Assembly (NCBI GenBank): GCA_945957605.1
Contig: CAMFLR010000012.1
Coordinates: 124,001-188,000 of the forward strand
Length of the DNA stretch: 64,000 bases
Source: an uncultured Isosphaeraceae bacterium
GTDB lineage: Bacteria > Planctomycetota > Planctomycetia > Isosphaerales > Isosphaeraceae
Reading direction: 5' to 3'
Positions 9,707 to 17,992 of this stretch are shown here, in pieces; the first letter of the stretch is position 1; the number at the start of each line of letters is the position of its first letter. Made by a program: the position numbers and the translations under genes. Under the pieces are notes generated by a model, which saw only the letters and a list, made by a program, of their open reading frames with translations, was not told where the DNA came from and ran no database searches.

Positions 9707-11047
9707 TCAGACGCCGGCCGAAGCCTTGCCGCGATGGGCAACAAGCACGGGCCAGCTATCGCCGCGACGATCGTGCACCTTGTGCAGCGCACGTTCGCGT
9801 TCGAGATGGGTCTGCTCGTAGAGGTCGAGATAGAGCTGACGCTCGGCGGCGGTGAAGACGCGTCCGCGACGGCCCATTACGATCTCGGCGGTCGAGAACA
9901 GTTGCTGCAGGTCGAAGCCAGGAGCGACGCGACCGTACATCACCGACGTGAACGACGGCACGTGCTTGGGCAGTAGCAGACCTGCGGGCAGGACGTTGCA
10001 CATCACGCCGATCGCCGTGCCGGTGTTGAGCATGCTGCCCAGGCCGGTGCGGGTGTGGTCGCCCAGGAAGCAACCGACCTTGGCGTGACCCGTTCCTACC
10101 GGCTCGCCGCCGATCGGCACGAAGACTTCGCCGTAGTCGTTACGCAGGTCGCTGTTTGACGTGATCGCACCCAGGTTCACCCATTCGCCGACATAGGCGT
10201 GGCCGAGAAAGCCTTCATGGTACTTGTTCGAGTACGCATGAACGATCGTCTCTTCGACTTCGCCGCCGATCCGGCAGTTCGTTCCGATCGTCACGCCGCC
10301 GCGAAGGTTGGCGCGGAAGAGCTGGGTATCGCGGCCGATGAAGCAGGGGCCTTCAACACGAGTGAACGGCTGGACGATTGCGCCCGCTGCGACCGTGATC
10401 GGCCCGTTCGTCGTGTCGAACACGGTGTAGGGGTCGATTCGGGCGGTTTCGTGGATGAAGAGGCGTTCGGCCGGGCCGATGAGCGCGATGCTCGAAAGGT
10501 GGCGATTGCTGATCGCACCACGGGCGTCGATCTCGAAGTCGCGAATGATGTGCGCTGAGTTTTTGTGAACGAGGTCCCAGGGACGCTCGATCCACTCGCC
10601 GCCGATGTCGAAGCACTCGACCTTGCCCATCAAGTTGTCGAACCAGTCGTCGACCGACTCGGGTGCGAGGTCGATGGCGTATTCGGGGCCAACCCAGGCA
10701 ACGGCCGGCTTGCCTTCGCAGAGACCGAGCCAGGCGGAGCCGTCAAACAGATCGGACGGGTCAAACTTCGCGGGGGGAACCCAACGGCTGTTGGCGACGA
10801 TTACCTCGCCGCGCGAGAGCCAGGCACGGTCGTTCACGGCCACGTGCGGGTCGCGGGTGCGCTGAACGTCCGCGAGAATCTGTCGGACGACCACGCCGCG
10901 GCGCGCAGGACCGGGACCGACGTTGAAGGCGCGAGCGATCTTGGCACCGAGGTTGGTGGACCCCAGCATCAACTCGTGAGTGCTCCGGGTAAGAGTGAGC
11001 GGCTCAAGATTCAGCGCTCCGCTATCTTCAACGAGGCATAAACGCAT
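9707..11047 (-). CDS. GlmU-like sugar nucleotidyl/acetyltransferase
   Basis: A 446-residue protein of the alternative bacterial GlmU type (TIGR03991-like). The N-terminal half (LVEDSGALNLEPLTLTRSTHELMLG) replaces the usual nucleotidyltransferase and lacks the G-x-G-T-R-M loop. From about residue 180 it turns into a left-handed beta-helix with hexapeptide repeats (IHETARIDPYTVFD, GAIVQPFTRV, GVTIGTNCRIGG, KVGCFLGDHTRTG), as in acetyltransferases. The likely role is UDP-N-acetylglucosamine synthesis for envelope sugars; the exact substrate is inferred. A GAGGAA site precedes the ATG. It is alone in its transcript, ending at the stem at 9653. Confidence 0.85.
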   Translation of the reverse strand: MRLCLVEDSGALNLEPLTLTRSTHELMLGSTNLGAKIARAFNVGPGPARRGVVVRQILADVQRTRDPHVAVNDRAWLSRGEVIVANSRWVPPAKFDPSDLFDGSAWLGLCEGKPAVAWVGPEYAIDLAPESVDDWFDNLMGKVECFDIGGEWIERPWDLVHKNSAHIIRDFEIDARGAISNRHLSSIALIGPAERLFIHETARIDPYTVFDTTNGPITVAAGAIVQPFTRVEGPCFIGRDTQLFRANLRGGVTIGTNCRIGGEVEETIVHAYSNKYHEGFLGHAYVGEWVNLGAITSNSDLRNDYGEVFVPIGGEPVGTGHAKVGCFLGDHTRTGLGSMLNTGTAIGVMCNVLPAGLLLPKHVPSFTSVMYGRVAPGFDLQQLFSTAEIVMGRRGRVFTAAERQLYLDLYEQTHLERERALHKVHDRRGDSWPVLVAHRGKASAGV

Positions 11048-11301
11048 GGGTGGTTCCTCTTCGAGTTTGCGCGCAGCTTATATAGCATGGTCGCATAATC
11101 GGGCGTTATCCCGCCAAATGCCCGGCGGGCCGAAGATTTCTGACTCTAGGGTGTTTATTTAAAATCCTACACCCGCGGATTCAGGCCGAGTGCCGACCTA
11201 TCATAGCGAGCGACCGCACGAATGCTTCGGGGTTTCCATGAATAATTCATGAGAAAACCAGTCATTTTGCGGCGATGTTGCCGTTTTGCACCGTGTACGT
11301 T

Positions 11302-11787
11302 TTATTTTTCCAACTTGTGAAAACGAAGGTCGTCCGTGTCCAGATTAAGCAACGCGACTGTCCATTCAGGAGCGCGATGCAGCGCACCTGGATTGATCCA
11401 GCGCATGGCCCCACGCCGTTCGTCATGCTTGAGATGCGAATGACCAAACAGCAGGTAGTCAGGTTCCGAATAGGCGAGCCGGTTCACCTCGCGAATGGAA
11501 TCGCCGTGCGTGACGGCAATTCGCTTGCCAGCGAGGGTAAATTCGCCGCCTCGAAACAAGCATAGGCCACCAACCTCCTTCATGGCGGCTTCGAGATCTT
11601 CCTCGTCAAAATCGTTGTTACCAAACACAAAGTGACTTGGTAACCGGCCACACTCCTCAACAATTCGCGTCCCTGTCAGGTCGCCGCAGTGGACGAGAGC
11701 CTCGGCTCCCTCGTCGATCAGGAGTTGGACTGCATCAATGGTACGCGAGAGCCGGTCGTGTGTGTCCGAAAGGATGCCCAAAATCAT
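11302..11787 (-). CDS. YfcE/MJ0936-type metallophosphoesterase
   Basis: A 161-residue phosphodiesterase with all the metal-site motifs of the calcineurin-like fold: LSDTHD (residues 6-11), HCGDLT, FGNND, VTHGD and GHSH. Such enzymes hydrolyse phosphodiester bonds with Mn or similar metals; the cellular substrate is not known. ATG at 11787 is chosen over an upstream start because AGGAG lies 6 to 10 bases before it. The gene stands alone on the minus strand. No clear terminator is visible downstream. Confidence 0.92.
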   Translation of the reverse strand: MILGILSDTHDRLSRTIDAVQLLIDEGAEALVHCGDLTGTRIVEECGRLPSHFVFGNNDFDEEDLEAAMKEVGGLCLFRGGEFTLAGKRIAVTHGDSIREVNRLAYSEPDYLLFGHSHLKHDERRGAMRWINPGALHRAPEWTVALLNLDTDDLRFHKLEK

Positions 11788-11879
11788 CACGAACTCCTGG
11801 TCGCCACTGTCCACTTAAACTGCCAAAAACCGCAATCCGGCTCGATCGCGCTGGCCTCAGGCTTATTACGAGGGTAGAC

Positions 11880-12502
11880 TAGACAGTGGAGCTTTCCGTC
11901 CTTCGGTGCAACCCCAATTGGTTGTGGGTTGGCCCAGGGATCGCGGAAATAAAAAACCGACTCGCCCTTTTTCAGGCGCGGGCGTGTGGCGGGCCTTATT
12001 GAATAGGTTCGTCACGGAAAGGGTGCTCCCTGGCCCCGTTAAGTCGGGCCGCCGAAGCCCTTTCCTGGCTTATCCCGCGTCGCGCGGGGAGGTGTCCCTT
12101 GGCTATCGCCGTTCGTGAGCCGCGTCAGGTACCTAATGTCGTCAAGCCGTCCGTTGAGACGAGCATTACCAACCACCGTCCTCACCCTGTTGAAGCCCAA
12201 GATGCGGGCTTTGGCCGTTCGGAATCGAACGAAGGTCTCCGCGGCCGTGGTCGCGAAGGGGCCGAAGCGGGTGAAGGCCGCAGTTATGCGATGGAGAATG
12301 GTTTCACACATGGCCGAAGCCGGAGCTGAGCGGTCGGGCCAGGGTCTTGTTTCGATAAGACACTGGAGGCCCCACCGCACCGTTCCACCGGTCTGGCTCT
12401 CTCCGATGGCCGGTCTCTGTTGATCGGCTGACTCGCCAAGGCTGGGTGGAGTTTCGACTTGGTTCTCGCCCCGCGAGCCTTTAACGGCTGGCGGGGCTTT
12501 TT
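11880..12502 (+). ncRNA. candidate structured RNA ending in an orphan terminator
   Basis: No frame on either strand looks like a conserved protein, yet the stretch ends in a perfect plus-strand terminator with no plus-strand gene before it. Pairings visible inside are GGAAAGGG/CCCTTTCC (12016-12065) enclosing GGCCC/GGGCC, CCCGCG/CGCGGG (12074-12088), AAGCCC/GGGCTT (12193-12211), CGTTCG/CGAACG with a GAAT loop (12216-12231), and ACCGG/CCGGT near 12388-12416. I could not match tmRNA, RNase P, SRP or 6S hallmarks. Ends are approximate. A TTG-started frame at 12099 with GGGGAGG before it is the only coding alternative and looks weak. Confidence 0.4.
12468..12502 (+). terminator. strong intrinsic terminator without an upstream plus-strand gene
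   Basis: GCCCCGC-g-AGCC pairs with GGCT-g-GCGGGGC (12468-12497), followed by TTTTT (12498-12502). Read from the minus strand there is no T-run, so it acts in the plus direction. It lies 73 bases before the glycosylasparaginase gene and therefore ends an upstream transcript. Confidence 0.85.
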
Positions 12503-12574
12503 CGTGCCTGTTACCTTCGGAACTTCGACGTTCCAGGCGCATGAAATCGAACCGACCTGCCCGCGAGACCCGCC

Positions 12575-13621
12575 ATGTCGCATCCGCTCAGCCGTCGTGA
12601 CTTCCTCGCCTCGACCTCGGCCGCGAGCCTCGCGTCACTCATGATCGGCGCGACGCCCGCACAGCCGCCAGGCCCGGGGAAGCCGATGGCCGTATCGAGC
12701 GCGAACGGCATTCCCGCCGTGACGCGAGCCGTCGAGCTGATGCAAACCGGTCTCGACCCCCTCGACGCCGCAATCGCCGGCGTCGCGATTGTCGAGGCCG
12801 ATCCCAAAGATCACTCTGTTGGATATGGCGGTTTGCCCAATGAAGACGGCGTCGTCGAGCTCGATGCGGCCGTCATGCACGGTCCAACTCACGGGGCGGG
12901 TGCGGTCGCCTCGTTACGAAACATCCTTCACCCCGCCGCTGTCGCCCGCCTGGTGATGAAGCGCACGCGGCACTGCCTGCTCGTCGGCGACGGCGCTCTG
13001 CGATTCGCCAAAACGCACGGCTTCCCCGAAGTGGATTTGCTGACCGAGGAAGCCCGCAAGATCTGGCTCCGCTGGCGCGAGACCCGTAGCAATATCGACG
13101 ACTGGATCCCCGCGCCCGAAGGCGAAGTCGAGCCCGCAGTGCTCGAAGCGATGAAAACCCGGATCACCGGGACGATTCACTGCTCTGCCCTCGACACGCA
13201 CGGCAATCTCGGCTGCGTGACCACGACGTCAGGCTTGTCGTACAAGATCCCCGGACGCGTCGGTGATTCCCCCATTTTCGGCGCTGGGCTTTATCTCGAT
13301 AACACCGTCGCCTCAGCCGGCTCAACGGGCGTTGGCGAGGTCAATCTCGTCAATTGCTCGTCCTACCTGATCGTCGAAAACGTCCGCAAAGGGATGGCGC
13401 TCAAAGACGCAATGATCGACGCGCTCAAGCGCGTTGTTGCGACAACCACCCGCAACCCACGCTTCCGCGACGAGCAGGGCAAGCCGACGTTCCGCGTGAA
13501 TTTCTACGGCCTGACCAAAACCGGCGACTACGCCGGCGTCTGCCTGATCACGCCCGCCAAGTTCGCCGTACATGACGGTACTTCGGCGAAACTCGTCGAT
13601 TGTGAAGTGCTGACGGTCTAA
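12575..13621 (+). CDS. glycosylasparaginase (Ntn hydrolase), Tat-exported
   Basis: A 348-residue N4-(beta-N-acetylglucosaminyl)-L-asparaginase-type amidase. The precursor should self-cleave before Thr200 (TGT-IHC), the N-terminal nucleophile. After it come TTTSGLSYKIPGRVGDSP and GAG, the family's substrate pocket. The N-terminus SRRDFLAS followed by a weakly hydrophobic stretch is a Tat signal, so the enzyme works outside the cytoplasm, probably on asparagine-linked glycan remnants of glycoproteins. The N-terminal part has the conserved DPLDAAIAG and SVGYGGLPN blocks. It appears monocistronic. Function is confident; the natural substrate is inferred. Confidence 0.92.
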   Translation: MSHPLSRRDFLASTSAASLASLMIGATPAQPPGPGKPMAVSSANGIPAVTRAVELMQTGLDPLDAAIAGVAIVEADPKDHSVGYGGLPNEDGVVELDAAVMHGPTHGAGAVASLRNILHPAAVARLVMKRTRHCLLVGDGALRFAKTHGFPEVDLLTEEARKIWLRWRETRSNIDDWIPAPEGEVEPAVLEAMKTRITGTIHCSALDTHGNLGCVTTTSGLSYKIPGRVGDSPIFGAGLYLDNTVASAGSTGVGEVNLVNCSSYLIVENVRKGMALKDAMIDALKRVVATTTRNPRFRDEQGKPTFRVNFYGLTKTGDYAGVCLITPAKFAVHDGTSAKLVDCEVLTV

Positions 13622-13636
13622 TAGCGACAAGTTTCT

Positions 13637-13752
13637 CTCTACGAGACGCCATTGCATTGTCGCTCGTTGCGGCGTCGTGATCGCTGTATGCGCAAGCATC
13701 GACTATGTCGCAACTCTTTTCCTCTACGAGGTTTGCAGAATTGACGCTCGTT
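13637..13752. repeat. degenerate direct repeat downstream of the amidase gene
   Basis: CTCTACGAG...ATTG-CGCTCGTT occurs at 13637-13668 and again at 13722-13752, about 85 bases apart. The first copy overlaps an inverted repeat AGCGACAA (13623-13630)/TTGTCGCT (13657-13664) just after the stop codon. It may be a duplicated, decaying terminator region; there is no T-run. Confidence 0.4.
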
Positions 13753-13916
13753 CATTCGTTAGTCAGCACGATGCATTAACGCAACAAGCATGTGGATTTT
13801 GTATTTCTTAAGTTGACGTCGAAGGTCTCTTTGGGTGAACTCATGCAATTGACCATGATGCGTCAAGGTTGCATGTTGTTATCGCGTTGAAACCTATTTG
13901 AACAAAGGATCTATCG

Positions 13917-14750
13917 ATGAAACTCCGCCTCGTGGCTTTGATTGCCCTTTCGGCGACGACCGCCGCCTCGGCCGGCGTTGGCCCGCTTGATTCACTGTAT
14001 CTCACCTCTGGTGATGACAACGCGCTCGTCATAATTCAGGGTTCGAGTTACACCCGACTTCCGCAGAACGGTATCAGCCCGGGCGTGGGCGATGAGTATG
14101 CAATCGCCGTTGGCTCAACGGTTCGTACGCTCGCCAATGGTAATCAGGGAACCATTCCTACCACTCTCTATGGGTTAGGTTCCGAGTACACGCTGGCCGG
14201 AACGCCCACCGGCACGACGTACGCCTATCCCAACGTCGATTACTTCTACGACGGTACGACTGACGGCACGCACAATTACGCCGCGGGATACGGCAGCGGT
14301 TACATCTGGCAATTTAACACCGACTGGACGAACCCAGTTGCCCTGTTTTCTACGGTGGGTTCCGCGCTGGGAATCACGTACGACTCAAGGGACAACACTC
14401 TCTGGGTTGCGAGCTACGCCAGCACCACACTTAATGAATACTCGATGACCGGTACGCTCCTGAACTCGTTCAGCACGGCGGCCGCCATCGGTTTCGTTGC
14501 GTACGACCCAGGCGATAACAGCCTCTGGATCGGGGGAATTGATAATCCGAACATCTATCAATACGACACGTCTGGAAATCTGCTCCAGTCGGCATTTTAC
14601 GAAGGACTGGGCAATCTCAACGTGCTTGGCGGCGAATTCGCGGAGAACGGTGGGCAAGTCGCAACGCCCGAGCCCGCCACGATGGCGACGGCTGGCCTCG
14701 GCATTCTCTTCGCCGGCCTGACGGTTGCGCGTCGTCGCAAGACGGCCTGA
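13917..14750 (+). CDS. PEP-CTERM exported beta-propeller-like protein
   Basis: A 277-residue protein with a signal peptide (MKLRLVALIALSATTAASA). The body carries repeated blade-like blocks (GITYDSRDNTLWVASY, GFVAYDPGDNSLWIGGI, both followed by a Y-x-x-x-G turn). It ends in a PEP-CTERM sorting tail: TPEPATM, a hydrophobic helix and the basic RRRK. PEP-CTERM proteins are processed by an exosortase at the membrane; none is encoded in this window. AAAGGA lies upstream of the ATG. The function of the mature protein is unknown. Confidence 0.88.
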   Translation: MKLRLVALIALSATTAASAGVGPLDSLYLTSGDDNALVIIQGSSYTRLPQNGISPGVGDEYAIAVGSTVRTLANGNQGTIPTTLYGLGSEYTLAGTPTGTTYAYPNVDYFYDGTTDGTHNYAAGYGSGYIWQFNTDWTNPVALFSTVGSALGITYDSRDNTLWVASYASTTLNEYSMTGTLLNSFSTAAAIGFVAYDPGDNSLWIGGIDNPNIYQYDTSGNLLQSAFYEGLGNLNVLGGEFAENGGQVATPEPATMATAGLGILFAGLTVARRRKTA

Positions 14751-14777
14751 TTATTATCGCAGCAGTGAAGAAACCAA

Positions 14778-14813
14778 GGGGCGGCCTGTCCTTACACGAG
14801 GAGAGGCCGCCCC
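14778..14813. terminator. hairpin between convergent genes
   Basis: GGGGCGGCCT (14778-14787) pairs with AGGCCGCCCC (14804-14813). It lies between the ends of the PEP-CTERM gene (plus) and the lactate permease gene (minus). The T-tract is weak on both sides, so it may slow both transcripts rather than terminate them cleanly. Confidence 0.6.
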
Positions 14814-14853
14814 TGATCGTTTGATGATCCGACGCGAGAATTCGCGTTGCATC

Positions 14854-16530
14854 TCAATGCGCCGGCGTCGCGACCATTTGCGGGAGAACGTGGGCATAGG
14901 TCCACACGATCAACCCAACAAGCAACGCCAGGGCAATGCTGTGCAGCAATGCCGCTTTGAGCAGCTCGCCTTCCTTGCCACCTTCACCCGTGGCGGCGGC
15001 CGCGACGACGATCGACTGTGCATCGATCATCTTCCCCATCACACCGCCCGTCGTGTTGGCCGAGGTCATCAAGATCGGGTTGAGGCCAAGCTTCGTCGCG
15101 GTGATCTTTTGCAAGTTGCCGAAGAGCACGTTGCTCGACGTATCCGAACCCGTCAACGCCACGCCAAGCCAACCGAGCATCGCGCCCAGAATCGGGTAAA
15201 CCATCGCGTTCGCCCGCGTGAACGCCAGGCCCAGAACGACGTCCATGCCCGACGCTTTGGTCACGAATCCAAGCGCGAGCATGCAAATAATTGTGCCAAT
15301 CGCCGGTATCAGGCGAATCGTCGTTCGCGCCAGCATTTGTGCCTGACGGATCGGCCCCACACCCAGCAAACAGGCCGAGACCACAGCCGCAATAAAGACG
15401 GCGGTGCCAGTCGAGGTGATGGGGACGATATCCGCGACGGCTTTTTCACGATCACTATCGAGCGGCGTTTCGTGACCGGTGAGTGCCTGACCCCGTGCGA
15501 TCTGCAGATGCAGACCATTGACTTCCCACTTCCACGAAGTGTGAGCATCAAGCTGTTTCTTGATCGCTGGAATGCCCCAGATCAGCACTGAGATCGATAG
15601 CAGTACGAACGGCATCCAGGCCCGTGCGACCGATTTACCGGTCAGCGTGATTGGCGGTTTGACTGGGTCGATCACCTGGTCGGCCAGAACCGCGTCGTGA
15701 TCGAACCGCCACTCGGTTTTCGGCTTCCAGAACTTCATCAGCGCCACGCCCGCAAGGAGGCTGACGACGGCCGAAATGATGTCGACGAGCTCGAAGCTCA
15801 TGTAATTCGACCAGAAGAACTGAGCCCCCGCGAACGACCCGCCCACAACCAGAAGTGCCGGCCAGACGGCAAACGTATCGCGCCAGCTTGCCATCGACTT
15901 GATCAGCCAGAACGGCAAGATCAGCGACATGATCGGCAGGATTCGCCCCGAAGTCGCGCTAATCGCTTCGACATCGAGACTGGTGATTTCGGCGAGCGTG
16001 CGAATCGGCGTGCCGATCGCTCCCCATGCGACAGGTGCCGTATTGGCAATCAAGCAGAGCAGGGCGGCCTGAAACGGCTGGAATCCCAATCCCACAAGGA
16101 ACGCGGCCGAGATCGCCACGGGTGCGCCGAATCCTGCTGCGCCTTCGATGAATGCGCCGAACGAAAACGCCACGAGCACCGCCTGAATCCGGCGGTCGCC
16201 CGAGAGTTGCGCGATCGACGCCTTCATGATTTCAAACTGCCCGGTCTCGACGGCGATGTCATACAAGAACACCGCGGCGACGATCAGCCAGACGATCCGA
16301 AACAGCGCGAAGACGATGCCATGAGTCGCAGCGGCAACGGCCATATCCCACGGCATGTGGAACGGTCCAATGGCGGCAATGGCTGCTGTGATCAAGCCGG
16401 CCAGAGCCGCCCGCCAGGCGTCGAGCTTGCCCGAAGCGAGCGAGCCAAGCAGCACCAGCACCGGCAGCGCCGCGACGAATGTGGAAACCGGCCATGAGCC
16501 AAACGGGTCGTAATTCTGAATCCACGGCAC
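14854..16530 (-). CDS. lctP: L-lactate permease
   Basis: A 558-residue LctP/LldP-family transporter that imports L-lactate (and probably glycolate) with protons. It opens WIQNYDPFGSW, close to the E. coli LldP start, and has the family blocks FSFGAFIEGAAGFGAPVAI, NTAPVAWGAIGTPI and GSDTSSNVLFGNLQ, with about a dozen membrane helices. The GTG at 16530 is chosen because GGAG at 16541-16544 lies 10 bases upstream; an extension to 16593 would add an unrelated segment. No lactate dehydrogenase gene is adjacent. It converges on the PEP-CTERM gene. Confidence 0.93.
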   Translation of the reverse strand: MPWIQNYDPFGSWPVSTFVAALPVLVLLGSLASGKLDAWRAALAGLITAAIAAIGPFHMPWDMAVAAATHGIVFALFRIVWLIVAAVFLYDIAVETGQFEIMKASIAQLSGDRRIQAVLVAFSFGAFIEGAAGFGAPVAISAAFLVGLGFQPFQAALLCLIANTAPVAWGAIGTPIRTLAEITSLDVEAISATSGRILPIMSLILPFWLIKSMASWRDTFAVWPALLVVGGSFAGAQFFWSNYMSFELVDIISAVVSLLAGVALMKFWKPKTEWRFDHDAVLADQVIDPVKPPITLTGKSVARAWMPFVLLSISVLIWGIPAIKKQLDAHTSWKWEVNGLHLQIARGQALTGHETPLDSDREKAVADIVPITSTGTAVFIAAVVSACLLGVGPIRQAQMLARTTIRLIPAIGTIICMLALGFVTKASGMDVVLGLAFTRANAMVYPILGAMLGWLGVALTGSDTSSNVLFGNLQKITATKLGLNPILMTSANTTGGVMGKMIDAQSIVVAAAATGEGGKEGELLKAALLHSIALALLVGLIVWTYAHVLPQMVATPAH

Positions 16531-16658
16531 TGCGGCGAATCTCCAACCGGCGGAACAGGCAATGTTGCGTGAGCGTTTAAGAAGATAAGCCAAGTGATGA
16601 ACGAGCGAAAGCCCTCGACCCTTTCTTCCGGGTTAGGTGATCTCACGTCAAACGAAAA

Positions 16659-16685
16659 GGCGCCAGGCGAAGCTAACCTGGCGCC
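16659..16685 (-). terminator. intrinsic terminator of the O-methyltransferase gene
   Basis: GGCGCCAGG (16659-16667) pairs with CCTGGCGCC (16677-16685). On the minus strand the stem is followed by TTTTCGTTTGACG. It lies 22 bases past the methyltransferase stop. Confidence 0.8.
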
Positions 16686-16706
16686 ATGAATCAGCAAAAT
16701 TCACAA

Positions 16707-17720
16707 TCAACTCTTATTCGACACCACTGCTTGTTGCGTCGTCGGCAACAGAGCGTGGAAGGTGCTCTTGGCGAAGCCAGCGTGGGCGAACATCGATTCG
16801 AGCTCGGTGAAGGTATAAGCATCACCGTGAGCCGTCGTCGCGAGCATCACGAGCGCGAATCCGGCAGTGCTAACCGGCGTGACGCGGCTGGCGTCGGGGA
16901 TGAATTCGAGCGTGATCGCCTTGCCGCCCGGCGCGAGCGCGGCGAATGCTTTGGCCGCGAGTTTTTCGCAGGTGGGGACGTCGAAGTGATGGAGGAAATT
17001 CGTCAGCAGGACGATGTCGTAAGGACCGCCCCAATCGACGTCGAAAGCGCTACCGGGAAGTTTTGCGAAGCGATCGATCATTCCGGCGTGACGGGCATTT
17101 TCTTCGGCGACTGCGAGGACGTTGGCCCAATCGAGCGCGGTGACATGAGCGTGGGGAAAATGCTTCGCGACCGTGATGCCGAACAGTCCGTGGCCTGCGG
17201 CGACATCGAGCACGCGCAACGGTTTTGAAGGATCGCCGCCGACCAGGCCGGTCAGAAGCTGCGCCGGCATTTGCATGAGCGGCGCCATCGCGCGGGCGAA
17301 CTCGACCCAGATCGGGTTGTCGTGCGAAACGGTGCCTTCCTCGGAAACAGCGGTGCCGCCACGTCGCACGGCGGATGTCAGTTCTTCGAAGCTATGTCGC
17401 AGATCGGTCGAGAGCATGAAGTTCGTCGCACCGCCGAGAAACGCGGGCGATTTGCGATCGAGGAACAGCTTGGAATCGGCAGTTAGTTCATAGCGTTCGC
17501 CGTGCTTGTGCAGAAAGCCGACGATCGTGAGAAAGTCTGCGAGAATACGAATGCCGCGCGGTGACGCGCTACAAGCCGCGCCGATATCGTCGGTCGTGTG
17601 ATTTCCGGCGGCGATCGCCGAGAAGAGGTCGAGCTCGATCGCGGCCTTGAGTGCCTCGGTGCGCTGATAGGCGCTGATCGTGTCGAAAAACAGCGCAGGA
17701 GAGGGTCCTTGAGGAGACAT
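16707..17720 (-). CDS. class I SAM O-methyltransferase with dimerisation domain
   Basis: A 337-residue protein in the O-methyltransferase family 2 layout. Residues about 5-100 form the winged-helix dimerisation domain (ALKAAIELDLFSAIA, ASPRGIRILADFLTIVGFL). The SAM-binding motif LRVLDVAAGHGLFGI lies near residue 170, followed by VTALDW and the post-I block NFLHHFD. It probably methylates a small aromatic or polyketide-like hydroxyl group; the substrate is unknown and no biosynthetic cluster surrounds it. The ATG at 17720 (MSPQGPS) fits the domain start, with GGAG about 12 bases upstream; longer starts to 17792 are possible. Confidence 0.82.
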   Translation of the reverse strand: MSPQGPSPALFFDTISAYQRTEALKAAIELDLFSAIAAGNHTTDDIGAACSASPRGIRILADFLTIVGFLHKHGERYELTADSKLFLDRKSPAFLGGATNFMLSTDLRHSFEELTSAVRRGGTAVSEEGTVSHDNPIWVEFARAMAPLMQMPAQLLTGLVGGDPSKPLRVLDVAAGHGLFGITVAKHFPHAHVTALDWANVLAVAEENARHAGMIDRFAKLPGSAFDVDWGGPYDIVLLTNFLHHFDVPTCEKLAAKAFAALAPGGKAITLEFIPDASRVTPVSTAGFALVMLATTAHGDAYTFTELESMFAHAGFAKSTFHALLPTTQQAVVSNKS

Positions 17721-17992
17721 TGCGTATCGTAACTCCATTACTCTGATACGAGCCTGGCCACTGGACTCGATTATACGGATCACACGAATCAAGGAAAGCG
17801 GCGGAAATCAATCATCAGTCGATCAAGATGTTTTCGTGAATAACGATCTGCGCAACGACTCATTGGTTTCTAAATTATTGATATTATCTGTAGCTTATGG
17901 TGCATTGGTTCGTTATGTTTGGAACCCCGCGCTCGGCGACTACTGAGCGATGATTAACATCAGGATACGCATCACGACAGGGAGGTTTGAGG

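Noticed and set aside
12039-12542. 167-residue minus-strand frame in the candidate RNA region
   Set aside because: No ribosome-binding site or domain is visible, and the strong terminator points the other way. I cannot fully exclude a gene, so the region is reported as a candidate RNA instead.
14725-15591. 288-residue plus-strand frame opposite the lactate permease gene
   Set aside because: The minus strand encodes a complete permease with conserved blocks; this frame is Arg/His-rich noise.
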